From positions 1 through 53,735 of the forward strand of contig CAMDBH010000018.1 in NCBI GenBank assembly GCA_945889325.1: a DNA stretch of 53,735 nucleotides, given 5' to 3'. The notes beneath the pieces are model-generated. The model was not told where the DNA came from and made no database searches. It saw nothing but the letters and a program-made list of their open reading frames with translations. Shown here one piece after another: positions 7,068-16,308 of this stretch. Made by a program: the position numbers and the translations under genes. Source of the stretch: Klebsiella pneumoniae. GTDB taxonomy: Bacteria > Myxococcota_A > UBA9042. Numbering within the stretch: position 1 is the first letter of the stretch; each line of letters begins with the position of its first letter.

Positions 7068-8642
7068 TCACTTGCTGCACATCATTTCCCATTCGTAAAG
7101 CGCGAACCCTGGGCTGCCCGGGCAATTGAGGCGATAGCTTTTGTAAGCATTTGGATTAACAAAGTTATACTCGATCCACTGTCCTTCTTGGCCCGACGGG
7201 AAATCGAACGCGCCGTAGAGCGACGTCCAAGTGCCGTTGCTGCCGTTGACGGTGTCATTGGACCCTTGAAATTTGCAATTCTTTGGCGGGTTTGTGTGCA
7301 TGAGCACCCGCAATTTCGTGATTGTCGGCGGATCAGGAAAGACAATGGCGCAAAACGGATTGCCGGAAACCTGCGGGCAACCGGAATCGTGCCATCCAAA
7401 CACGCCATTTTGATACGCATCATTGGCGCTCATCCACGATTGATCGTTGAAATACGGCCCGCAATTACCTGAACCAAAATGCGGGTACGCCTTGTCGGTC
7501 AAGTCGGCCGTCGGATCCTTGCAACTGGATGCTTTGTAAGCCACAGTCCAAGCAGCTCCATCGCAAAGCATCATGGCCTTTGCCTTTGTGTCGTACCAAA
7601 CGGCGCCGGTTTCGCTCGCGTCGCACACAAATGGCGCTGCAGCGGCATTTTGCAAGCGGAAGTGCTGCAATTGCCGATCGGCCGTCAGCGTCGTAGTACC
7701 CAGACCGGTCGCGACAATCAGCGGATCATTGGGTTTTGCAACAATTTCAAGGGCTGCCGTCGGCAGCGCTTGACCCAGGCCAACCCGACCCGCGGCGCTT
7801 GACACAACCAACGCGGTCGCGGCCACCGTCAAATTGCCCGTCAGCGCCAAATTCTTGTCCAATTTCGCCGAAGTCACGGCGCCATCGGCCAAATCAGCCG
7901 TACCCACGCAGCCTGTGCACTGTAAGTCCACCGCGAGCGAGGCCTTGTCGGCAAGGGTCGCTTTTTCCGCGAGTGTCGCTTTGTCAGCAGAATTGGCGGT
8001 TTTCGCCGTATTGGCTTCATCGGCCGACGTCGCGGTAACGGCGCTTTTGGCCGCGTCCGCGGTCAGCGCGTGGGCGGCGTCCAACGCAAACTTGGCCGAT
8101 CCGCCTTTTTCATCGGAACCTGCGTAGGTAAAATTGACGTGTTGCGCCAATACCGCGCCGACGGCGATTTTGTCGCTGGTCACGGCGGCGGCGGCCAAAT
8201 GGCCCGGACCGACGCAGCCAGAGCATTGTAATCCGAGGGCATAACTTGCCTCAGAAGCCTGCACTGCAAACGGCACGCGCTGCATTTTGGCCCGCGGCAA
8301 TTCCGGTTCTGCGCCGACAGTCACGCCGATCCAACGCGGTTTGCCGTCGAGAAACAGGCTGTCATCCAACGGATTCTTGGGATCTTGCGTGCCCAAATCC
8401 AGCGCAAAAATGCTGCCCGTCACCGGTGCGGCCAAATAAAACTCCGACCACAGCGCCACGCCGTCCTTGGCTACGTCGTAAACCTTGAAGGCCACTGGGT
8501 AATTGCCGTCCGCCACCGGGCCGCCGCCCTGAGCAATCAGCCGACCTTGCACGGACATGGTGAAACCCGCGGCAAAGCCCTGCGACGCCACGGCCGCCAA
8601 GACCGCGAATAATGCCAAAATGATTCTTTGTTTCAAGTGCAT
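7068..8642 (-). CDS. Stalked surface protein with Ala-x-x repeats and discoidin-like tip
   Basis: 524 residues from ATG 8642 (GGGGTGGG upstream), with a signal peptide ending GFAAG. The N-terminal domain (about 25-130) contains the phrase SVQGRLIAQGGGPVADGNYP, shared with the neighbouring paralogue. Two QC-[ST]-GCV motifs (about 138 and 238) flank a stretch in which Ala recurs at every third residue for 18 consecutive triplets (about 182-234). Then come a tail-fibre-like TG-N-L region and a Cys-containing C-terminal domain (about 385-524) that reads like an F5/8-type galactose-binding fold (WIEYNF..SYRLNC..FALYEWEMMC). A fibre-like adhesin is the likely role; the ligand is unknown. Confidence 0.7.
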   Translation of the reverse strand: MHLKQRIILALFAVLAAVASQGFAAGFTMSVQGRLIAQGGGPVADGNYPVAFKVYDVAKDGVALWSEFYLAAPVTGSIFALDLGTQDPKNPLDDSLFLDGKPRWIGVTVGAEPELPRAKMQRVPFAVQASEASYALGLQCSGCVGPGHLAAAAVTSDKIAVGAVLAQHVNFTYAGSDEKGGSAKFALDAAHALTADAAKSAVTATSADEANTAKTANSADKATLAEKATLADKASLAVDLQCTGCVGTADLADGAVTSAKLDKNLALTGNLTVAATALVVSSAAGRVGLGQALPTAALEIVAKPNDPLIVATGLGTTTLTADRQLQHFRLQNAAAAPFVCDASETGAVWYDTKAKAMMLCDGAAWTVAYKASSCKDPTADLTDKAYPHFGSGNCGPYFNDQSWMSANDAYQNGVFGWHDSGCPQVSGNPFCAIVFPDPPTITKLRVLMHTNPPKNCKFQGSNDTVNGSNGTWTSLYGAFDFPSGQEGQWIEYNFVNPNAYKSYRLNCPGSPGFALYEWEMMCSK

Positions 8643-8684
8643 CACCCACCCCGCTGCCAAAGTTCGCCACGCCCATCCGCCCGA

Positions 8685-10298
8685 TCAGCGCAGCCACAAA
8701 GCCTGCCAGTTGTGGTAGTGACTCGGGCCGCCGTAGCCTTCTAAGTAGCCTTGCCCGTTGTAGTCTTGCTTCGGCACAATTTGCATCCACCAACAGCCGT
8801 TGCTGTCGTTGACGTCGGGATCGCAGGTGTAGCTGTAAACGACGTACTTGTTGTGCAAGCCATTGAAACCACCACAAGTCGATGAAATATCGCCTGAAAT
8901 GTACTTGTAATCGCTGCCGTCCGTGGTCGCCGTAAACGCGTCGTGGCCTTGTTGCCAGACAGTGACGTGGCCGACTGGGCCGTTTTGCCAATCGCCATTG
9001 GGGCCTGAGGTCAAGCGCCAAGTGTAGGTAACGCCAGCCTTAAAGTTGTCGCGCAAGCCCAAGATCGAGTAATTGGGGTCCAGCGGCTTATCGCTGTTGT
9101 AATTGTTCCAAGTGCCGTCGCCAAAGAAGAATTTGTACTTTGCGTTCATGACTTTGGTCCAGCCACCGCCGTCGGTCGTCATGTCGCAGTAGGCTTGGAA
9201 GGCGTCGGCGTTGTTACCGCCATTGGGATCGATCCAGTACAAGCCGCTGATTTTTGAACCTGTCTTGTCCAAAATGTTTTGGCACGATTGGCCAGGCGAT
9301 TTGGCGTCGCTGCCAAGCGGAATGGCGTAAGCAAACGTGGCAAATTCTTTGCCATTGCACACCTTGAGCGCGTTGACGCTGGTGTCGTAATAGACCAAGC
9401 CAACCACGGTCGGATCACAAGCGACCGGATCTTTGGCGCTATTTTGCAAGCGCATGAGCAATGCCTGCTTGGTATTGAAATTGGTGTCGGCGCCAAAACT
9501 TTGGCTCAGCGCCCAAGCGTTGGCCTTGCCCAATTGCGCGTACGGCGTCAGATCCGGCCCGCCAGTTAGGTCCGCGTAGGCGCCGGAAAGGGCAACTGCC
9601 GATAATTGACCGGCTTTTTGTAAATCAGCCGCAAATTTGGCGTTGACTTCCGCCGCGGACACACAGCCCGAACATTGCACGTCTTTTGCGACATCGGCAC
9701 TTTGGGCCGTTTCTGCGCTCACCGCTTTTTCGGCCACTTTCGCCGTCGTCGCCAAATTGGCCAACGTCGCGACATTGGCCAGCAAAGCCACGTCCGCAGC
9801 ACCGCCTTTGGCCGCAGAACCCGCATAATTAAAATTCACGTGTTTGGTTTCAATGGCACCGGCCGCGATCATCGCTCCGGTTACACAGCCGGAACACTGC
9901 AATGCGTCGGCGATATTGGCGTGGGAGGCCGTGACCGCGTAGGGCACGCTGCGCAAATGCACGCGCGCGAGTTCAGGATCGCCGCCGATCTGCATGCCGA
10001 CCCATTGGGCCTGACTGGTCACGAACACCGCGTCGTCTAAAACTTTTCCGGGATCCAGCACGCCAATGTCAACGGCAAAAATGCCGCCGCTGACGGCGAT
10101 GGCCAAAAATTTCTCCTGATACACGGGCAGCTTATCGCCTTCGTTGGCGTAAAGGCTGACAGCCAAAGCGTATTGCCCATCGGCGACGGGGCCTCCGGCA
10201 GCGCTGGTCATGCGCCCCTGCACCGACAACGACGTCGGCGCGGCCAACGCATAAATCGGCAGAAACATTAGCAATACTGCGATGAAGCCGGAACGCAT
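8685..10298 (-). CDS. Stalked surface protein with Ala-x-x repeats and fibrinogen-like tip
   Basis: 537 residues; ATG 10298 has GGAGG eight bases upstream and a signal peptide ending YALAA. The same N-terminal domain as the next gene (SVQGRMTSAAGGPVADGQY) is followed by two QCSGCV motifs (about 131 and 206) around a run of Ala every third residue (about 166-205). The C-terminal 200 residues begin SCQNILDK and contain YCDMTTDGGGWTKV, the hallmark of fibrinogen-like/collagen-C-propeptide-like domains, with later paired Cys and Trp residues (NGCWWMQI). It is clearly a paralogue of the downstream gene with a swapped tip. Probably an exported adhesin or matrix protein. Confidence 0.75.
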   Translation of the reverse strand: MRSGFIAVLLMFLPIYALAAPTSLSVQGRMTSAAGGPVADGQYALAVSLYANEGDKLPVYQEKFLAIAVSGGIFAVDIGVLDPGKVLDDAVFVTSQAQWVGMQIGGDPELARVHLRSVPYAVTASHANIADALQCSGCVTGAMIAAGAIETKHVNFNYAGSAAKGGAADVALLANVATLANLATTAKVAEKAVSAETAQSADVAKDVQCSGCVSAAEVNAKFAADLQKAGQLSAVALSGAYADLTGGPDLTPYAQLGKANAWALSQSFGADTNFNTKQALLMRLQNSAKDPVACDPTVVGLVYYDTSVNALKVCNGKEFATFAYAIPLGSDAKSPGQSCQNILDKTGSKISGLYWIDPNGGNNADAFQAYCDMTTDGGGWTKVMNAKYKFFFGDGTWNNYNSDKPLDPNYSILGLRDNFKAGVTYTWRLTSGPNGDWQNGPVGHVTVWQQGHDAFTATTDGSDYKYISGDISSTCGGFNGLHNKYVVYSYTCDPDVNDSNGCWWMQIVPKQDYNGQGYLEGYGGPSHYHNWQALWLR

Positions 10299-10392
10299 GG
10301 GCAACCTCCGCCAAAGTGCCAGCCTACTCCTTGCCCGCAATCGCGTCAAACTGCGATGCGGCAATCGAATTTGCCGCCGATCGCGTGGTGAC

Positions 10393-12450
10393 TCACTGCA
10401 AATTCATCCCGCCGGGATAACCGTAGGCCGTAACACCGCCGTAGCCGTAGACCATCAGGCCAAAAGCGTCAGTAGCTTCAAATAGATGCGAGCCTTTCAT
10501 GACTTCCAAATAGCCGTACTCCCAAGTACCGTCGCCAAAAGTGTCAAAAATTCCATTGCCAACCGGTTGACCATCGATCAGGATCGGCAGCCCTTTGGGC
10601 CGCACGATGGATGTCCAATTCTTGCCAAATCCATCGGCCGTTTGAATTACGTAATCGTTGCGGTACTGTTTTTTGGGCGGCACCAGCATCATGGTCGGAT
10701 CGCCAATTTTTTGTTCCGTTTGCCCTTGGCCGACCAGAAATTGTACCACCTGAATTTTACCCGTCGCTTGCAGCATGAAACTTTCATCGCTCTGTACATG
10801 CACGGAATCACCAGCTTTAGCCAAGGTCTTGCCGTTGAGCCCCTTGATCGACGGCTGCGTTTGCAGCACGACATTGTCCTGTCCGGCCACCACGATCCAT
10901 TGGTCATTGTCGTAACCGCGCGACTTGCTTTTGACACAAAAGGCTTCAGTTCCCCATGCTTGCACCGGCATTAACTGTTCCTCTAGGTGCTCGGTGCAGC
11001 AGGTCGGGAAATTTTCGTCGTTCAATTTCAGTTCGTCCGTCACATCGGTGTTTTCATGGCCGCCAAAAACCGCGATGGCGCGGTCGGCTTCAATCCGCGT
11101 GCCCGTCAGGTCTTTGGGCCCCGGCCCCAAACCCGCGCCCACGGATTCCAGGTTGAGCACGTCAAACTGCTGCAATTCAAACGTGTACGTCTTGCCGGCC
11201 GCCAAAGATGTCGGCTTTGAACCATCTTGCGGCACACCAGCTTTCGGATTGGCGATGACCGCCACCGGCGCTGTCACCAGAATCGTGGTTTTGCCCGGCA
11301 ACGTCGCGACTGCAGTGATGAAACCGTGCTGCGAGATGAACGGAAAACTCGGGATGTCGGGCGCAGAAGGCATCGAAACGCCAAAATACAGCGTGCCGAG
11401 CGTATTTTGCGGCAGCAAAAGCGAACCGTCGTTGGAAGCCGCGCCTTCACTGTTGAACGGATTAAACTGAAAAGCAACAACCGGTTGCGTCGACTTGATG
11501 TGCAGGGCTTTGTGCGAAATCGATGAGCCATCCACGTTCATGACCGGCATTTTGAACTCGCGGCTGGTGCCGGGTGCGACTTTGTTGTTGGCATAAGTCA
11601 ACGCATATTCCGCGCCCGCTTTGCCGCAAACGGTTGATTTTGCGCCACAAGTCGTCATCGACGCCTGACATGGGTTGCCGTTGTCGCAGCTGGATTGGAC
11701 AAAAACGGAGATTTCCGCTTCGGCCACACCGGGATTGGCAATCACCACGCTGTGCGGCACCATTTCCGGTGTCAAACCATCGGGATTGAGTTGGATCGGC
11801 GGCTTGGAAGGATCGTTGTCCAAGTCGACGCTCCAGTATTCGCAGCCGACGTTGGAGGCGAACTTGATATTTTGTTCGCACAAACTGGCGCAGGTGCCAC
11901 CGAGGCAAAAAGCGCCTGATTTACAATCTATTGTATCGCCGTAGCCTGAGCCGTCGATCTTGCAGATATGAAATTTTGACTTGTCCGTGCACGCCGGACT
12001 GTTTGGGGTACACACGACGTCGCGGCATTGGCCGGCTGCGCATTGCTGAATGCCGGTGCACTGTTGGACGCCGGAGGACTTGCCATCGTCGCTGCACACG
12101 CGTTGACTGCTGACGCCCTCACAGCCCAAAATCGCCTTTGGCGTGCAGCTATCCGGTTTTACGCAGTGGCCGCTCAGGCAAAACTCGTCGTCCACACATT
12201 TTTGCTGCGCGATCCAACCGCTTTTCACACACAAAATCGGCAAGCCATTGTTAAAACAACTGATTTGTCCATCGATGCACGTAAAAGCCAAGTCTTGGAC
12301 AAATGCCGCGTCGGCCGTCGTGTCTTTGGGCAGGCTGACGACGTCGCTGCTATCGCTGCTGGTGGCCGCATCGGCCGGTGCATTTGGCGTGTGCGGCGAA
12401 CTGCAGGCAATGGCGCAAAATAACAAAGTTATCCATGGGAAACAGCGCAT
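10393..12450 (-). CDS. Lipoprotein with Cys-rich head and IgGFc-binding-type domain
   Basis: 685 residues, ATG 12450, preceded by a G7 run that can serve as ribosome site. A signal peptide with lipobox (AIAC, about residue 16) is followed by an Asp/Ser linker. Several Cys-rich repeats follow (about 58-200: CIDGQISC, FCLSGHC, QCAAGQC, FCLGGTC). The remaining 480 residues match the pattern of bacterial proteins with an IgGFc-binding-like domain: HSVVIANPGVAEAEISVFVQ, HIKSTQPVVAFQFNPF, RIEADRAIAVFGGHE, CCTEHLEEQLMPVQAWGTE. Such proteins are common on the surface of Myxococcota and relatives. The name reflects similarity to a human mucin-like protein, not a shown antibody-binding function. Probably surface-anchored. 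Confidence 0.8.
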   Translation of the reverse strand: MRCFPWITLLFCAIACSSPHTPNAPADAATSSDSSDVVSLPKDTTADAAFVQDLAFTCIDGQISCFNNGLPILCVKSGWIAQQKCVDDEFCLSGHCVKPDSCTPKAILGCEGVSSQRVCSDDGKSSGVQQCTGIQQCAAGQCRDVVCTPNSPACTDKSKFHICKIDGSGYGDTIDCKSGAFCLGGTCASLCEQNIKFASNVGCEYWSVDLDNDPSKPPIQLNPDGLTPEMVPHSVVIANPGVAEAEISVFVQSSCDNGNPCQASMTTCGAKSTVCGKAGAEYALTYANNKVAPGTSREFKMPVMNVDGSSISHKALHIKSTQPVVAFQFNPFNSEGAASNDGSLLLPQNTLGTLYFGVSMPSAPDIPSFPFISQHGFITAVATLPGKTTILVTAPVAVIANPKAGVPQDGSKPTSLAAGKTYTFELQQFDVLNLESVGAGLGPGPKDLTGTRIEADRAIAVFGGHENTDVTDELKLNDENFPTCCTEHLEEQLMPVQAWGTEAFCVKSKSRGYDNDQWIVVAGQDNVVLQTQPSIKGLNGKTLAKAGDSVHVQSDESFMLQATGKIQVVQFLVGQGQTEQKIGDPTMMLVPPKKQYRNDYVIQTADGFGKNWTSIVRPKGLPILIDGQPVGNGIFDTFGDGTWEYGYLEVMKGSHLFEATDAFGLMVYGYGGVTAYGYPGGMNLQ

Positions 12451-12477
12451 GATTCACCCCCCCAAACGCTTCTTGGC

Positions 12478-13476
12478 CTATTTCTCTTGGCACCAGCGCG
12501 CATTGGCCCGCGCCAACTTGCCGCCTTGGCCTCGCGCCGCCGCCAGCATAAACCGGCTTTGGGCATCGCGAAACTGCCCAGCACGAGCCAGCAACACCGC
12601 CCCGACGTAAGTGCCCGGATAGCTGGGATCGATGGCGTCGATTTCGCGCAGCAGTTGAAATTTTCTAGGCAAATCGGTGCCCTCGTAGGCTTCTACCCGA
12701 AAGCGCAGCAGCAACAGATGGGCGTCGCTCGGCAACTGCGGCCCGCCTTGAGGGATCCGCACGCCCAATTGAAATACCCGTTGCTGCGCAAGCGCTTGGA
12801 TCGCCAGCGCAGCGGGCAGGCGCAAGTGACCTTGGGCCATTTGATCGCTGAGCTGGGCCGGCGCCAGCGCCCGCCCGATGCCCCCTGCGACGGCGGTGAG
12901 TTGACTGACCGGTTCGGGCAACGGTTGCTCCTGCAACAGCGCGGTCAGGTCAATCCGGCGTGCAGCAGCCATATTCAACACCTTTTCAAAGGCTTGTGTC
13001 ACATCGCGCCCGTACGCCACCGCCAGACCGCGCAGCGCGTCTGGTCCGCGCTGCAACACGAGCGCGCGCACGGCTTCTTCCAAATCACCTAATTTTTCAC
13101 GGGCCTGTGGCACATAGGCCAGGTCTTGCGCGCCCCATTGGTTTTCCAACAACAAGTACTCGTTCAGCATTTTGCGCACTTGGGCGACATGCGCTTGGGC
13201 ATCGGTGGGCATCGCCAGCGTGTGCTTGAGCAAGGCGTCGTCCCGCTCCAGAATCGCTTGCATTTCAGCGTCGGTGCCCAGCCACGTCGTGAGCTGAAGC
13301 GACGGCGTCGTCGTATCTTGCGCCGCCGGCGCGCGCAAAACAGCCAGTCCAACCGTTGCGAGCAGCACGACAAGCAGCGCTGCCACCAAGCCGCGCGGCG
13401 GCAGCAGCACCGGTTCTTCCGGCCCAAGCGCTGCAACGTCAGGCATTTCCGCGTGATCGACTGAATTTTCACTCAC
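12478..13476 (-). CDS. Membrane-anchored protein, helical, unknown
   Basis: 332 residues from a GTG start (13476) that overlaps the end of the TlpA gene by 8 bases. One transmembrane segment (about 29-47, GLVAALLVVLLATVGLAVL) follows a short acidic cytoplasmic head; the rest is Ala/Leu-rich and helical. The last 60 residues read like a TPR (LLREIDAIDPSYPGTYVGAVLLARAGQFRDAQSRF). No catalytic motif is visible. Position in the rhomboid-TlpA cluster suggests a periplasmic scaffolding role, but that is inference. Confidence 0.7.
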   Translation of the reverse strand: MSENSVDHAEMPDVAALGPEEPVLLPPRGLVAALLVVLLATVGLAVLRAPAAQDTTTPSLQLTTWLGTDAEMQAILERDDALLKHTLAMPTDAQAHVAQVRKMLNEYLLLENQWGAQDLAYVPQAREKLGDLEEAVRALVLQRGPDALRGLAVAYGRDVTQAFEKVLNMAAARRIDLTALLQEQPLPEPVSQLTAVAGGIGRALAPAQLSDQMAQGHLRLPAALAIQALAQQRVFQLGVRIPQGGPQLPSDAHLLLLRFRVEAYEGTDLPRKFQLLREIDAIDPSYPGTYVGAVLLARAGQFRDAQSRFMLAAARGQGGKLARANARWCQEK

Positions 13477-14146
13477 CTTTTGCTTCCGCTCCGTTTTTTT
13501 CGTTGGCCAGTTGCTGCAACGCCCGCTGCATCCGCGTGCCTGTCCATTGTTGGCCTGCGATCAGGCGCGCCACCAGTTTGCCTTCGGCGATGACGTACGT
13601 CTCCGGCAACTGCTCGGTGCCCAGTTGCGTGCGCAGCATTTTGCCGGCGTCGCCGCTTTGTCCTTGCGGATCGCGCAGCCAAATGCCCGTTGGCGCCGTG
13701 TCACCCAAGGCTTTTTGCAGCGCCGCGTCGTGATCCTGCCAATTGTCGTCGTAGCTCACGGCGATGAGTTGAAACTTTCGCCCGCGCATGGTTTGCGCCA
13801 AATGCACCAGATCGGGCAGTTCTGCCAGACACGGCGTACACCAACTCGCCCAAAAATGCAGAAGCACGACGCCGGGTTGGGCCGTGAAAGTGCGCAATGT
13901 CTGCGCGGCGTTGCCCTGCGCTGACTGCGGGTGGGCTTGCAACACGATACCGAGTTCGGACTCCACCAACGGCCGCGGCTGAAGTTCGCCGCCCATTTCT
14001 GCCAGCAGATTGGCCGCGCGCGCCTGCGGCGTGACAATGCCGCGCAGTTGAAAACACACCGTGGCGGCAAGCGCGGCCACGGCGAGCCAAGTCAGCGTGC
14101 GCTGACGCCACTGCTGCGAAACAGCTGAATTTTCAGTCGACTCCAT
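13469..14146 (-). CDS. TlpA-like membrane-anchored thioredoxin
   Basis: 225 residues with an N-terminal anchor (about 18-35) and a thioredoxin fold. The active site is WCTPC (Cys103, Cys106) after VVLLHFWAS, and the cis-Pro loop is LPETYV. This places it among TlpA/ResA-type periplasmic thiol-disulfide oxidoreductases, which reduce or isomerise disulfides. About 90 residues precede the thioredoxin domain, longer than usual. It lies between the rhomboid gene (30-base gap) and the 332-residue membrane protein (8-base overlap), so an operon is likely. The many Cys-rich exported proteins nearby are plausible but unproven clients. Confidence 0.85.
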   Translation of the reverse strand: MESTENSAVSQQWRQRTLTWLAVAALAATVCFQLRGIVTPQARAANLLAEMGGELQPRPLVESELGIVLQAHPQSAQGNAAQTLRTFTAQPGVVLLHFWASWCTPCLAELPDLVHLAQTMRGRKFQLIAVSYDDNWQDHDAALQKALGDTAPTGIWLRDPQGQSGDAGKMLRTQLGTEQLPETYVIAEGKLVARLIAGQQWTGTRMQRALQQLANEKNGAEAKGE

Positions 14147-14176
14147 GCTTTTTTCCGCGGCACTGTGTTGGCTGCA

Positions 14177-15667
14177 TTACGGCTTTTGACCCTGGCCGTC
14201 CGTTTGCGGTTTGCGCAGCACGGGGCGATCTTCCAGTGGCCACGGCACAATCTGCGTCCGGTCGGGCAAAAGCGCTTTCAACCTTGGGATAATTTGCTCC
14301 ATTTCACGGGCGTCTGCGCTCAACGTCACGACTTGGTGCCATTCCAAATGCCCGTGGGCGCCGACCTCACTGCGCACGGTCGCGCCCACCTGCACATCCG
14401 GCCACAAGGGCTGTTGCGCCGGGATGCCTTGTAAGTTCAGGGTCATCGCGCGTGGCAATTCGATCGGCAGCAGCCAAAGGGGCAGCGACTCACTCCCCAC
14501 GTGGGCTTGGTGCGGCGGCGGCAAAATGCCTTGCAAAGCCGCAGCAAAACCCGGTAGCAGCGACTCCGCAGCCTGCAAGACATACAGATGCCGTGTGCCC
14601 AGCGGATACAACATGGTTTGGGCTTGGCGCAACGCAAACTTGCCGCTGTCATTGGCCTGACGCAGCGCCAAATCGTCGCCATGATCTTGCGGCAACAGTT
14701 GCTGCCGTTGCCCAATCAGCAGCAACCCGCCCAACGGCAGGCGAAAACACAAGATGCGTTCGGTGCGCAAGGTCCACTCGCTGTCGACGTGGTCGCCCTG
14801 ACAGTCGCCGTCGCGCCAAATGCCGCGTTGCACGGCCGCCGGATAGGCGATCTGCATGGCAGAATATTCAAATTGTCCTTTGTCAAAGGCAGGATGTGCG
14901 TAGGGTGCACCGATGCGCATGCAACCCAAAAGCACAGCACCCAGCGCAAAAACGGCTGAGCCCCAAGCGACCAAACCCATTCCGTCGGGCCCGTTGCGTT
15001 TGGCGCGCAACTGCGGGCGCAACACCGCTGCCATGGCGATGCCACCAAGTGCCCCGCCCAAATGCGCCAAACGACTGGCTTCTGGCGCTGTGCCCAGTGA
15101 ATCCGCGCCGATGCGCAGCAGCAATAGCAACAACGGCGCGCCGATGAGGAACAAACGCAAAGGCGGCGTGAGTTTGAACCATGTTTTTAGGCCCAAAATC
15201 GCCAACGCGCCCAACAAACCCATGACCGCGCCGGACGCACCCAACAGCAAAGTGCCTTGTTGCAGCGCGGCTGCGCCGCCGCCGACCGCCGCACCGAGAA
15301 AAATCAGCCAGAAGCGCGCGGAATTGTAAGCCGCCTCGACTGGGCGACCGATCACATACAATAGCACGACATTATTTAGTAAATGTCCAAAATTGGCGTG
15401 CATGATCGGCGCAGTAAACAGCCGCCACCACTGACCCGATAACACGCGCGCGTTGATTTGCGCGCCGGCCAACAGCAATTCATCACTGCCGTTGGCGCCC
15501 AACCATTGATCTGCGGTGCTTTGCAGGACAAAAATGCCAACAAGTAGTAGGGCAAGCAGTGGCGCCAATCGGGTCTTGCGCCGCATTGCGTCGTTGAGGA
15601 CCGCGCGAAACGCCATGCGCCGCACCGCCAATAGTTCTGGATCGACGGGCGGTTGCTCCGCATTCAT
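14177..15667 (-). CDS. Rhomboid-family intramembrane serine protease with soluble C-terminal extension
   Basis: 496 residues, ATG 15667. Hydrophobic helices run from about 33 to 215 and again near 225-245. The rhomboid signature is complete: H90-x4-H95-x3-N99 (MHANFGHLLNN), catalytic GASG with Ser145, and His202 in AHLGGALGG. Beyond the membrane core a soluble domain of about 250 residues follows (about 250-496). It has no motif I recognise and includes two Cys-containing strands (DGDCQGD, ILCFRLPLGG). Rhomboids cleave transmembrane segments of client proteins. The gene starts 2 bases before the end of the upstream lipoprotein gene, so the two are cotranscribed. Confidence 0.85.
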   Translation of the reverse strand: MNAEQPPVDPELLAVRRMAFRAVLNDAMRRKTRLAPLLALLLVGIFVLQSTADQWLGANGSDELLLAGAQINARVLSGQWWRLFTAPIMHANFGHLLNNVVLLYVIGRPVEAAYNSARFWLIFLGAAVGGGAAALQQGTLLLGASGAVMGLLGALAILGLKTWFKLTPPLRLFLIGAPLLLLLLRIGADSLGTAPEASRLAHLGGALGGIAMAAVLRPQLRAKRNGPDGMGLVAWGSAVFALGAVLLGCMRIGAPYAHPAFDKGQFEYSAMQIAYPAAVQRGIWRDGDCQGDHVDSEWTLRTERILCFRLPLGGLLLIGQRQQLLPQDHGDDLALRQANDSGKFALRQAQTMLYPLGTRHLYVLQAAESLLPGFAAALQGILPPPHQAHVGSESLPLWLLPIELPRAMTLNLQGIPAQQPLWPDVQVGATVRSEVGAHGHLEWHQVVTLSADAREMEQIIPRLKALLPDRTQIVPWPLEDRPVLRKPQTDGQGQKP

Positions 15668-15669
15668 GG

Positions 15670-16284
15670 CTATCTCTGATTGCGCGGGAAGAGCGCCCCA
15701 AAAGTCTCCAGTGCCGCGGGGTATTTCATGTAAGTTTCGCGCATGACTTCAAGGCGTTGCTGGATTTTGGCCATGCGGTCGTCAAAGCGCGGGCGCACTT
15801 GTTCTGGAATATCCTGATCATAGCCCATGGCAATAAGTTGGGCTTTGACCTCCCGCACTTTTTCAAACGTCGAGGCAATCACCTGGGCATTTTTCTTGCG
15901 ATAAGCGTCGATGGCGTCCTTGGCGTTGGCGGGCGTTTTGGCGTTTTTCTCCAGCAGATCGACGCCATCCTCTAGAATTTGGCAAGTATCATCAATAATT
16001 TTAGTGACTTCTGCCAGCGTCTTTTCGTTGAGCGGTTCCTGGGCGCTGTTTGGCTTGGGCGAATCCTTGGTGTCGCCGTGCTGACAGTCCTGGCATTGCG
16101 GGTCGGCCTTGTTTGTCGCCACAAATTCACTGGCATGGGCCTGCGAATTTGTGTTCACTTTCGGCGGCACGGCCGCCGGCGCTGTCGCCACGGGCTGCAC
16201 CGGAGCCGGTTGTTGGCGCGGTTTGCCGCAGGAGGTGGCCACCCCCGCCGCAACGATCAAGTGGAGCCATTTGAGGTTGTGCAC
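15670..16284 (-). CDS. Small helical lipoprotein, unknown
   Basis: 204 residues from a GTG start (16284) with GGAG eight bases upstream. A signal peptide ends in a probable lipobox ATSC (Cys19). A Pro/Ala linker contains a CQDC pair (about 64-67), and the rest is charged, helical sequence (about 85-200) resembling a small coiled coil. No enzyme motif is seen. It sits directly in front of the rhomboid gene and behind the TPR lipoprotein gene. Confidence 0.7.
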   Translation of the reverse strand: MHNLKWLHLIVAAGVATSCGKPRQQPAPVQPVATAPAAVPPKVNTNSQAHASEFVATNKADPQCQDCQHGDTKDSPKPNSAQEPLNEKTLAEVTKIIDDTCQILEDGVDLLEKNAKTPANAKDAIDAYRKKNAQVIASTFEKVREVKAQLIAMGYDQDIPEQVRPRFDDRMAKIQQRLEVMRETYMKYPAALETFGALFPRNQR

Positions 16285-16308
16285 GCAAATCTCCGTTTGG
16301 GCAAAATT

